The notes beneath the pieces are model-generated. The model had not been told where the DNA came from. It searched no databases and worked only from the letters and a program-made list of their open reading frames with translations. A stretch of 20,763 nt of DNA from Methanobacterium bryantii (GTDB lineage: Archaea; Methanobacteriota; Methanobacteria; Methanobacteriales; Methanobacteriaceae): the NCBI RefSeq assembly GCF_002287175.1, contig NZ_LMVM01000009.1, positions 1 through 20,763 on the forward strand, given 5' to 3'. Both the position numbers and the translations under genes were made by a program. This document shows, one piece after another, positions 8,836-15,931 of the stretch (the first letter of the stretch is position 1; each line of letters opens with the position of its first letter).

Positions 8836-9190
8836 AAAAAGACAAAGACCACAAAAAAACTAAATGAAAATATGCCTATTTTTTTTAAACTTTTAGTTAT
8901 TATTCAACGAGAGATATCTATCCAATATCTTATTTACAGTGGTAATCAAATTTGAAAAATTGAATGATTCGCTTGTTTTTATATTTAATCTAACGTTTTT
9001 TAAATTCATATTCATCTGTTTTCTAACTTTTAAATTAGTTTCACACATCTAAATTAGTAAATAGTTATATCTTTTCTATTTTTAAGAGCGAAAACAGAAC
9101 TGGACGAAATATAAAAATGTAGTTAGTACATTATAATGACGGTTAACTATATAATTCTGTACTAACATTAAATTGTAATGGTGATTAAAA
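8836..9190. other. Intergenic with T-tracts and the promoter of the Cys-rich gene
   Basis: Begins with a T-rich run (T8 at about 8880-8887) that can end the peptide transcript. The remainder is AT-rich with no ORF. Its last 70 bp hold the TATA element and inverted repeat described separately. Confidence 0.4.
9122..9166 (+). promoter_or_regulatory. Promoter of the Cys-rich gene, bracketed by an inverted repeat
   Basis: TATATAAT at 9148-9155 sits about 25-30 nt before the expected transcription start and 40 nt before the ATG. It is flanked by a perfect 9-bp inverted repeat, GTTAGTACA at 9122-9130 and TGTACTAAC at 9158-9166, with 27 bp between arms. Its placement across box A and toward the start site is typical of a repressor operator. 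The regulator is unknown. Confidence 0.5.
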
Positions 9191-9346
9191 ATGCCTAAAT
9201 GGGTAAGTGGAAAAGAAATAAGCAAAGAAGAAGCAGAAAACTCGCTAAAAAATCTGGTTGAAACTGTATGTTTTAAATGTGAAACCCACAGCGATGAATG
9301 CTCACTTGCAAAAGCTGCTGCAGACATTAAAAACATGACAGAATAA
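9191..9346 (+). CDS. Small Cys-rich protein, 51 aa
   Basis: This is a short gene below usual ORF cut-offs. ATG at 9191 follows GGTGAT by about 6 nt and a TATA element by 40 nt. The protein starts MPKWVSGKEISKEEAE and is mostly charged and helical. In its second half it carries Cys27-x2-Cys30, His33 and Cys37, a plausible single zinc or iron site. No signal sequence or membrane segment is present. A T-tract terminator follows. The combination of promoter, operator-like repeat, ribosome site, codon use and terminator supports a real gene. I know no function; a small metal-binding or regulatory protein is a guess. Confidence 0.75.
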   Translation: MPKWVSGKEISKEEAENSLKNLVETVCFKCETHSDECSLAKAAADIKNMTE

Positions 9347-9362
9347 TTAAAATATTTAAAGC

Positions 9363-9397
9363 AGGTAAAAAAAACCTCCCATTTTTTCCTTTTTTTA
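9363..9397 (+). terminator. Terminator after the Cys-rich gene
   Basis: A short AGGT/ACCT inverted repeat around an A-run is followed by T6 and T7 tracts, 17-50 nt past the stop at 9346. Confidence 0.55.
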
Positions 9398-9501
9398 AAT
9401 TTAGTTAATATTATTTTTTAAACTATTCAATTTAAATAATAAATATCTATAAAATAGCATTTCAGACAATGTGACTGTTAATTATTATAAAAAAATTGAA
9501 A

Positions 9502-9758
9502 TTATACTATACTTGCAGATATAATTATAATTCCGCAGATTGCTAGTACAAAACATAAGATATAGTAAAGATTCCTTTTAGATTTGTAATTGAGATATTT
9601 GTCTGCCAACGATTTTTTATGATTAAACTGCCTACACTGCTAATTAAATAACATGAATACGCTATAAAAAATAATCCAACTATAAAACTAATAATTATCA
9701 TAATAACTAGTTTAAAACGGATTATATAAACTATTGCGTTTTGCATTACTTTTTTCAA
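9502..9758 (-). pseudogene. Small membrane protein gene interrupted by a frameshift
   Basis: The first frame (TTG 9758 or ATG 9746) encodes a strongly hydrophobic segment (FKLVIMIIISFIVGLFFIAY) and runs out at 9543 in polar, atypical sequence. At an A6 run (T6 on the plus strand, 9613-9618) the neighbouring frame continues sensibly: KSLADKYLNYKSKRN, then a second hydrophobic stretch (LYYILCFVLAICG and IIIISASIV), and TAA at 9504. One extra A, or a -1 slip at A-AAA-AAT, joins them into an about 85-residue protein with two membrane helices and a basic loop between. It may be a recent mutation, a sequencing error in a homopolymer, or programmed frameshifting. No Shine-Dalgarno is visible. Function unknown. 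Confidence 0.5.
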
Positions 9759-10215
9759 TCTAATAAAAAGCGGAATAATTCCAAATATTAAATTATATAT
9801 ATAATACGGAGTTTTATATGCACATATCAGTTAAAACAAAGTTTATACATACTCAAAGGAGAGAACTTGAATGTTAGCAGGAATACTAATTTGAATGCTC
9901 CATTACAGAAAAAAACAGCCATTTATATTAAATATAAAAAATAACCTTCAAACCATAATTTTCATGTTATACTCAAACAAGTTTTAAACTAGCTGCAACT
10001 TACTTTTTAAGTTATTCACTATAATTATTGATTAATTTTATAGAAAAATAGGGAAATAATATGATATAATTCGTCTAGTGTTATTTAAATAATAGAACTT
10101 ATAAAAATTCATATATTGGATTAGTTATAAATGAACTAAAAGTGAATTGTTTTAAAGGAATATTAAGTAATCATTTAAATTGATTTTAACTTATTGTAAA
10201 TTAGAGGATGACAGA
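9759..10215. other. Intergenic upstream of pheT
   Basis: AT-rich spacer. CTTATAAAAAT at 10098-10108 is a good box A for pheT, giving a leader of about 90 nt. A 25-codon frame from TTG 9867 to 9944 follows AAGGAGAG by 5 nt but is too short and unremarkable to call. No tRNA-like or riboswitch-like fold was recognised. Confidence 0.4.
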
Positions 10216-11895
10216 ATGCCAGTTATAACATTTGAGTATGATGATCTTTATAAAATTTTAGGAAAGGAAATCCCCAAGGACGAATTAATAGATCTTCTAC
10301 CTATGATTTCAAGCGATATAGAAGATTATGATGATAATGAGATTAAGGTAGAGTTTTTTCCAAACCGCCCAGACCATTTAAGTGTTGAAGGGGTTGCCAG
10401 GACACTTAAAGGATTTTTAGGTATGAAAAAAGGTCTGCCTGAATATGAAATAGAGCCTTCTGGAATAAATGTTGAAGTTGATCCTGATTTAGGCGATATA
10501 AGGCCATATATTGCTTTTGGAATAGTTGAAGGAGTGGACCTAACCGGAAATAAGTTAAAACAGGTCATGGAATTCCAGGAAGACCTTCACTGGGTTATAG
10601 GAAGGGACCGAAAAAAAGTTGCAATTGGAATTCATAATTTAGATGTTATAAAACCGCCTTTTTTCTATGAAGCCGCAGATCCAGATAAAGATTCATTTGT
10701 ACCCCTTGAATGTATTCAAGAGATGACTTTAAATGAAATACTGCATGAACATAAAAAAGGGAAGGATTATGCTCATTTACTCGAAAAATTCGATAAATAT
10801 CCCCTTATAGTAGATTCTAACGGTGATGTGCTTTCAATGCCACCTATAATCAATGGGGAACTTACCAAACTCACAGAAAATACCAGAAATATTCTTGTTG
10901 ATGTTACTGGAACTGATGAAAAAGCTGTAAATTATGCCCTTAACATCATCATGACTTCCTTTGCCGAGGTAGGAGGCAAGTTAAAGTCTATGAATGTAAT
11001 TTATAAAGACCGGCAGGTTCAAACACCTGATTTAACTCCAAAGAAAAAAGAAGTAAGTGTCAGCAATGCTTCAAAGAAAATTGGAATAGACCTCACTGCA
11101 GAAGATGTAGTAGATTTCCTTGGAAAAGTTAGAATTGGAGCCGAAATTAAAAGTGAAGACATAGTTAAAGCTGTAATTCCCGCATACAGAATAGATATCT
11201 TACATGAAGTTGATATTATTGAAAATATTGCTATAGGGTACTGCTTTAAAAAAATAGGGTCTGAGCTACCTGAAATTGCAACCATAGCAGAGGAAGATAA
11301 AGGTGAAACTTTTGACAATGTGCTAAGGGAAATTTTAATTGGAATGGGCTTTATTGAAACAATGAGCCTTATGCTTACCAGCGAAAAAGTGCATTATAAA
11401 AACATGATGCTTGCTGAGGATGAACGTGTAACTGTAGCCCAACCAATATCAACAGACAGGACCATGTTAAGAAAGAACCTCTTACAGGGGTTAATGGAAT
11501 TTTTAGAAGATAACAAACATGAAGAACTCCCACAAAAGATTTTTGAAGTTGGAACTGTTGTATTTTTAGATGAAACATGCGAAACATGCACTCAGGATTA
11601 TAAAAAGTTAGCAGGGGCTATAACTCATTCTACTGCAAACTTTACAGAAATCAAATCTACAGTTGCAGCATTATTCGTAAATCTTGGGCTTGAAATGAAT
11701 ATTGAAAATTACAACCATCCTTCTTTTATAAAAGGGAGATGTGCAAAAGTTAAAGGCAGTATTAACTGGAAATCTGAAAAGATTGATGTTACAGGTTACT
11801 TTGGAGAAGTCCATCCAGAAGTTATAACCAATTTCAACCTGGAATACCCAGTTATTGCATTTGAAATCATGTTTAAAAACTCTGAATTATTTTAA
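10216..11895 (+). CDS. pheT: Phenylalanine--tRNA ligase beta subunit
   Basis: Beta chain of the alpha2-beta2 class II enzyme that charges tRNA-Phe in the cytosol. The beta chain carries the tRNA-binding and editing domains. At 559 residues it is the short archaeal/eukaryotic form without the bacterial N-terminal EMAP-like and C-terminal anticodon domains. Motifs seen: MPVITFEYDDLYKILG at the start, EFFPNRPDHLSVEGVAR (about 45-61, typical of PheT), the B3/B4 region with NGELTKLTENTRN, a B5 segment with IPAYRIDILHEVDIIENIAIGY, and a class II-like core with QPISTDRTMLRKNLLQGL and FEVG. The frame opens at 10180, but ATG 10216 is preceded by GAGGATGA at 4 nt and matches family N-termini. The alpha subunit gene is not adjacent. 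Confidence 0.97.
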   Translation: MPVITFEYDDLYKILGKEIPKDELIDLLPMISSDIEDYDDNEIKVEFFPNRPDHLSVEGVARTLKGFLGMKKGLPEYEIEPSGINVEVDPDLGDIRPYIAFGIVEGVDLTGNKLKQVMEFQEDLHWVIGRDRKKVAIGIHNLDVIKPPFFYEAADPDKDSFVPLECIQEMTLNEILHEHKKGKDYAHLLEKFDKYPLIVDSNGDVLSMPPIINGELTKLTENTRNILVDVTGTDEKAVNYALNIIMTSFAEVGGKLKSMNVIYKDRQVQTPDLTPKKKEVSVSNASKKIGIDLTAEDVVDFLGKVRIGAEIKSEDIVKAVIPAYRIDILHEVDIIENIAIGYCFKKIGSELPEIATIAEEDKGETFDNVLREILIGMGFIETMSLMLTSEKVHYKNMMLAEDERVTVAQPISTDRTMLRKNLLQGLMEFLEDNKHEELPQKIFEVGTVVFLDETCETCTQDYKKLAGAITHSTANFTEIKSTVAALFVNLGLEMNIENYNHPSFIKGRCAKVKGSINWKSEKIDVTGYFGEVHPEVITNFNLEYPVIAFEIMFKNSELF

Positions 11896-12227
11896 GTAAA
11901 GGGTTTAAACAACTTCATTATTTAACTTTTTTTAGATGCGATATACATTACTATTTTTTTAATTTTATTTTCAGTCAAAACCCTAATTTTGTATTAAATA
12001 GTAATCTTTTATCATTGTACTAATTCATTAACACGCTACTATCCATTTATCTTTAATAAAATAATCTTAATCCATCATTAAACCATGATATTTTATCAGT
12101 TTATGTGCTAATTCACTAACACGCTACTATCCATTTATCTTTAATAAAATTTTAATTCATATTAAACAGTAATCTTTTTATACCCTTATGTGTTAATTTA
12201 TTAATAACATATTTGGAGGCAAATAAG
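11896..12227. other. Intergenic between pheT and a hypothetical gene
   Basis: Contains T7 tracts at 11927-11933 and 11954-11960 that probably terminate pheT, then the tandem repeat listed separately, and the ribosome-binding site of the next gene. No ORF. Confidence 0.5.
12017..12150 (+). repeat. Tandem 88-bp repeat, two clear copies
   Basis: A 46-bp block at 12017-12062 recurs at 12105-12150 with two mismatches (offset 88 bp). It includes AACACGCTACTATCC and CTTTAATAAAAT. Flanking sequence (AGTAATCTTTT at about 12000 and 12169) and a weaker GTGTTAATTTATTAATAAC at 12190 suggest a third, degenerate unit that runs into the leader of the gene at 12228. Two mismatches over 46 bp imply recent duplication or selection. 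Confidence 0.8.
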
Positions 12228-12488
12228 ATGACATTTGCTAAATGGGTAAAAATTATTTTGAAAAATCCTGTAATTAAAGATAAAAGAGAAACTGATGAAC
12301 TTATTTATACGGTTGGAGAATCTTTCGATAAAAATCTTGGTAAAATAAACCAGATCCATATAAATGGAGACCAGATAGTTATTTCATGCAATTCGCCAGA
12401 AAATAATGAGATGATATCTGTGGGTATACCCATAAATTCCAATGTTTTGAAATATTACTATGGTAAAAATTCTATGAAAATTTCCTGA
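12228..12488 (+). CDS. Hypothetical protein, 86 aa
   Basis: Not recognised. ATG 12228 follows GGAGG (12215-12219) at 8 nt. The frame extends to TTG 12213, but that would overlap the ribosome site. The protein begins MTFAKWVKIILKNPVIKD, is soluble and of mixed charge, and has an alternating pattern (KINQIHINGDQIVISC, then EMISVGIPI) that suggests a small beta-rich fold after an amphipathic N-terminal helix. One Cys is present. It is a single gene preceded by the tandem repeat, which could be part of its control region. Confidence 0.7.
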   Translation: MTFAKWVKIILKNPVIKDKRETDELIYTVGESFDKNLGKINQIHINGDQIVISCNSPENNEMISVGIPINSNVLKYYYGKNSMKIS

Positions 12489-12614
12489 GAACCTCAAATC
12501 TCGGTTATAATTTATGTCAATTATTTTAATCTTATTTTTTTATTTTAACTACAAGCTATCCAAATACAGCACAAATACTATTTAAAAACTTTAATTAACA
12601 ATAAACAGTTTAGT

Positions 12615-13025
12615 CTATTTGCCCATAACTGTAATTACAAATTTTCTATTTCTCGGACCGTCAAGTTCAACGAAAAAAACACTCTGCCATGTCCCTAAAC
12701 TTAAATGACTATTTTCTACAGGAATAGTTTCACTACTTCCAATAAAAAAAGATCTTATATGTGAATCCGCATTGTTATCTATCCTATCATGTAAATAGTT
12801 ATTATTCTCTGGAATTAAAGATTCCAGGGCATTTTGAAAATCTTTCACCAGTCCAGATTCATTTTCATTTATAACTATTCCCGCGGTTGAATGCCTGGCA
12901 AATATATTAATCACACCATCTTTTATTTTACCTTTAGTTAGAATATCATTAATATCCTGTGTCATGTCTATAATTTCAACCCTCTTGTTTGATCCTTTAT
13001 TTAATACGAATTTTTCCATCTCCAT
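12615..13025 (-). CDS. YjbQ/UPF0047 family protein
   Basis: Small trimeric soluble protein family found in all domains. Bacterial members show weak thiamine-phosphate synthase activity and the true role is unsettled. Family marks are all present: FARHSTAGIVINENE (His45), LHDRIDNNADSHIRS (His79, Asn84/85, His89) and GTWQSVFFVELDGPR near the C-terminus. These His and Asn residues form the putative active-site and metal pocket. At 136 residues it is of normal length. ATG 13025 is preceded by GGTGA at 4 nt; ATG 13019 two codons on is nearly as well placed. Monocistronic, convergent with the upstream 86-aa gene. Confidence 0.93.
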   Translation of the reverse strand: MEMEKFVLNKGSNKRVEIIDMTQDINDILTKGKIKDGVINIFARHSTAGIVINENESGLVKDFQNALESLIPENNNYLHDRIDNNADSHIRSFFIGSSETIPVENSHLSLGTWQSVFFVELDGPRNRKFVITVMGK

Positions 13026-13188
13026 ATGCTCACCTTTTATAGATAATATTCTGCTTAATTTAAATTAAATCCAAGTATTTGATAGAAAAATACTAAACAC
13101 ATTTTTATCCATTTTACTTCTATTGTAGTAATATTCATTTTAAACGTCTTAAACCCTAAAAATTAATTATTATGTTTGCCTACTCAAA

Positions 13189-13488
13189 TTAGCAACATGT
13201 AACAAAGTTTACAGTAACATTTTGAGATTTTAAATGTTCAACACACTCTTCAAGGGAAGATCCCCTGAACACGATATCTTCTTCTCGAAGTTGATCCATA
13301 GATTTATCTTCATCCAGAATGCTGTTGAGCTTTAGCACTATGAAATCACCAGATACCTCACGAATAATTTTAATAGATTCTAACTTTTTTTCATCAGTTG
13401 GAACCCAATCAAATGGATCAAATCTATCTGGAAAGCGTCTTGACTTTCTTAATCTAATTATTTTTCCTTTTAAATTTTCTAGACTCAT
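13189..13488 (-). CDS. Hypothetical protein, 99 aa
   Basis: Unrecognised soluble protein. ATG 13488 follows GGTGATT at 2-6 nt. It has a basic N-terminus (LKGKIIRLRKSRRFPDRFD), a central strand-like stretch (DFIVLKLNSIL) and an acidic helix-rich second half (REEDIVFRGSSLEECVEHLKSQ), ending in two adjacent Cys. Cys at about position 80 plus the terminal pair could bind metal, but no standard motif is formed. It lies 160 bp upstream of the YjbQ gene on the same strand with its own AT-rich spacer, so an operon is uncertain. Confidence 0.7.
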   Translation of the reverse strand: MSLENLKGKIIRLRKSRRFPDRFDPFDWVPTDEKKLESIKIIREVSGDFIVLKLNSILDEDKSMDQLREEDIVFRGSSLEECVEHLKSQNVTVNFVTCC

Positions 13489-13916
13489 AAAATCACCATT
13501 TACTGATTTATTTTGTTTTCATAAAAATAAATATTTATCTATTCCTTATTTTAATTTTTAAATTTATTAAACCATTTAAACCAAAAAAGAGGTAAATATT
13601 AACATTTGAACTTAATTAAAGGTCAATTATCAATATAAAATGCAACTGACAAAAAATAACCTGCAGGTCATGGGGACCAATTATTTAATAGTTCTATCTA
13701 AACTAGCAATATTGTGCTGTTTAAAAGTATAAAAAATGTAAATCTTCATTTTTTAGGTAATAGAAAAATAATAAAAAGGTAAAAATATTATTTGAATCTA
13801 AAAATACTATATATTAATTGTTATAGAAAAGGTGCTTTCTCATAAATCAATAGTACCTATTTCATATCATGGCATACTATATTCTTCCCGATAAACTGGC
13901 ATATAAACTACAGGAA
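13489..13916. other. Intergenic, AT-rich
   Basis: Spacer downstream of the signalling operon. The only structured element is a small hairpin around 13666-13679 (GGTC/GGACC-type). No ORF, tRNA or repeat was recognised. Confidence 0.4.
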
Positions 13917-14762
13917 TTACTGAAATCTAAAAATACATGATTTAGACCCATCTGCTATGGCTGTCCTTTGATCTACATTTCCTTCAAATTCTATCCATTT
14001 AAAGCTGGAATTCATAATTGCATAACAGTTAAGGCAAAAAACATGTTTCTTTTTAGCATCCTCTTTCCATGGGCAGTTTAAAAATTCTATATAATATCCC
14101 TGATCATTAAACAGGAGTTCATTTTGTATGCCAAACCCGTTAAATAGATCAGATAGCCATGTAAGGTAATATTTAAATAGGATGTCCGGATCCTCGGTTA
14201 ATTCATCGCCCATTTCTTCATCAAAATTGGGTTTAAATTCTTCTTCTAACCGTTTTTCAAGTATGTTTAAAAGCATATCTTTAAGTTTTTCTTGGGAAGC
14301 TTCAGCATATTGGGGCAGAGCAGTTAAAACAAAGTCATAGTAGTCAGCCAATATTTTTCTCTTGATGTTTTCACTGTTTCTCTTTTCTGATTCATGCTTG
14401 TAAAGCGCCATCTCAATATGAGCTTTCATTTCGCTTGTTCTAAAGGGTTTAACCATATATCCATAAGGTTCTGTTATCCGTGCACGTTTTAATATTTCAT
14501 CATCAGAATATGCTGTTAAATAGATAACTGGAATATCCAAATCATCATGTATGTGTTGTGCAGCTTGAATACCATCCATATCCCCTTTCAATACTATATC
14601 CATCAATATCAAGTCAGGCCGTAATTGTTTTGCATGTTTGATTGCTTCTTCGCCCCGATCAACTGTGTCTACGACGTTATATCCCAGATCTATTAATTTC
14701 TGTTCAACAGCCATTGCCATAATGACCTCATCTTCAACTATCATAATTTTTTTGCCAGACAT
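13917..14762 (-). CDS. Response regulator: receiver plus Cys-rich methanogen output domain
   Basis: Residues 1-120 are a canonical receiver: acidic pocket Glu10/Asp11, phospho-acceptor Asp55 (LILMD), Thr83 and Lys105 (VKPF). The remaining 160 residues form a helical linker and a C-terminal domain with NCPWKED, FCLNC, FKW and IADGSKSC. This Cys-x-Trp, CxxC and final Cys pattern agrees with the methanogen output domain 1 type that replaces DNA-binding outputs in many methanogen regulators. The four cysteines could hold a metal or Fe-S centre. GGAGG lies 8-10 nt before the ATG, within the 11-nt gap after the hybrid kinase gene, so it is the last cistron of the operon and the likely receiver of its phosphate. 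Confidence 0.88.
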   Translation of the reverse strand: MSGKKIMIVEDEVIMAMAVEQKLIDLGYNVVDTVDRGEEAIKHAKQLRPDLILMDIVLKGDMDGIQAAQHIHDDLDIPVIYLTAYSDDEILKRARITEPYGYMVKPFRTSEMKAHIEMALYKHESEKRNSENIKRKILADYYDFVLTALPQYAEASQEKLKDMLLNILEKRLEEEFKPNFDEEMGDELTEDPDILFKYYLTWLSDLFNGFGIQNELLFNDQGYYIEFLNCPWKEDAKKKHVFCLNCYAIMNSSFKWIEFEGNVDQRTAIADGSKSCIFRFQ

Positions 14763-14773
14763 TGAATGCCTCC

Positions 14774-15919
14774 TTATATCTCTAATTCTTTAAATGTAAT
14801 TTTAAATTCAGTACCTTCAGATGTATCCAGCTCTATAATTCCATCTATTTGTTTTGTAATCCTATTAATAAGCTCTAAGCCCAATGTGCCTGTTTTTTTA
14901 TAATCTAAATCTTTTGGAAATCCTATTCCATTATCTTTAACGATTAATTCAAATTTATCACTGATTTTATGGAATATTACTGTGATCCTGGCGTTTTTAT
15001 TTACAGACTCTTGAACTGTATTAGATGAACTGATGGATGTTAAATCTTCAAACCTGCAGTTGAAAGCTGCAGAGCTGGCAGATGTTCCATCTGATAGTCC
15101 ACAACTGGAGGTTACAGGGAAAGCATATTTTAAACTGTTGGTTAGTAACTCATTTAATATCAGGCCCAATGGAATTGCAGTATCTATATCTAACATTATA
15201 TTTTCCACATCAGTAATCAGGTTAATCTGTCCAGAAGCATTTACATATGTATTAACTAAATCAGTTGCCAGAGTACAGATATAATCTCCAAAATCAATGC
15301 TTTTAAGGTCTGATGATTGATAAAATCTTTCATGTATAAGTGCCATTGAATTTGCTCGATTTTGACTTTCTCTGAAAAAATTAAAATCCGTTTTATCCTT
15401 GATATAATGGGACTGAAGCTCAAGTAAATTCGATATCATAATAAGATTATTTTTAACCCTGTGATGGATTTCTTTTAAAAGCATCTCTTTTTCCTGCAAA
15501 GCTATCTGTAACTCAATTTTACTTCTTTTAAGTTCAGTTAACTCATCACGTTCTGTGATGGCTCTTAAAATTGCAGGTACTAATTTTGTAAGATTATTTT
15601 TAAAGACATAATCTGTAGCGCCTTTTTTCAGCATGTCCACCGCAAATTCATCTCCTATTTTTCCACTTACAAAAATAAATGGAACTTCAGGGACTATTTT
15701 TTTAGCAATTTCTAAAGCTGAAACACCATCAAATTTAGGAAGAGAATGATCAGCCAATATCACATCTGGTTTAAATATATTAAGCCCTTTAATGAAATCT
15801 TCCTCTATTTCTACCTGTTTAGATGTGAATTTTATACCTTCACGGCGCAATTCGTATTCTATTAACTCAACATCATACTGAACATCTTCCAGTATAATGA
15901 TCTTAAATTCTTCTTTCAT
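14774..15919 (-). CDS. Receiver-histidine kinase hybrid (REC, HisKA_2, HATPase), with an insert
   Basis: Soluble 381-residue signalling protein. Residues 1-122 are a receiver with Asp12, phospho-acceptor Asp57 (VILADHS), Ser85 and Lys107. A short coiled linker leads to a HisKA_2 dimerisation domain with EIHHRVKNNL (His152/153). The HATPase follows: N-box NELLTNSLKYAFP at about 256-268 and G1 box DNGIGFP. Between these boxes is a Ser/Thr-rich stretch of about 40 residues (269-309, with Cys273 and Cys288), where the sister kinase upstream has only about six. Receiver-first architecture suggests it takes a phosphate and then adjusts its own kinase. GGGAGAT sits 3 nt before the ATG, 12 nt after the upstream kinase gene. 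Confidence 0.9.
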   Translation of the reverse strand: MKEEFKIIILEDVQYDVELIEYELRREGIKFTSKQVEIEEDFIKGLNIFKPDVILADHSLPKFDGVSALEIAKKIVPEVPFIFVSGKIGDEFAVDMLKKGATDYVFKNNLTKLVPAILRAITERDELTELKRSKIELQIALQEKEMLLKEIHHRVKNNLIMISNLLELQSHYIKDKTDFNFFRESQNRANSMALIHERFYQSSDLKSIDFGDYICTLATDLVNTYVNASGQINLITDVENIMLDIDTAIPLGLILNELLTNSLKYAFPVTSSCGLSDGTSASSAAFNCRFEDLTSISSSNTVQESVNKNARITVIFHKISDKFELIVKDNGIGFPKDLDYKKTGTLGLELINRITKQIDGIIELDTSEGTEFKITFKELEI

Positions 15920-15931
15920 TTAATCTCCCAC

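Noticed and set aside
9082..9336. Minus-strand frame of 84 codons
   Set aside because: Lies antisense to the Cys-rich gene, which has the promoter, ribosome site and terminator. The minus frame has none.
9867..9944. 25-codon frame after AAGGAGAG
   Set aside because: Good spacing to a TTG, but too short, with no composition or homology support. Chance in AT-rich DNA is likely.
13660..13682. Small GGTC/GGACC hairpin as a terminator or regulatory RNA
   Set aside because: Only a few base pairs, no T-tract follows on either strand, and it lies 200 bp from the nearest gene end.
15033..15284. Plus-strand frame opposite the hybrid kinase insert
   Set aside because: I considered whether the insert encodes an overlapping gene. 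It has no start signal, and the second half is plain antisense of the kinase.
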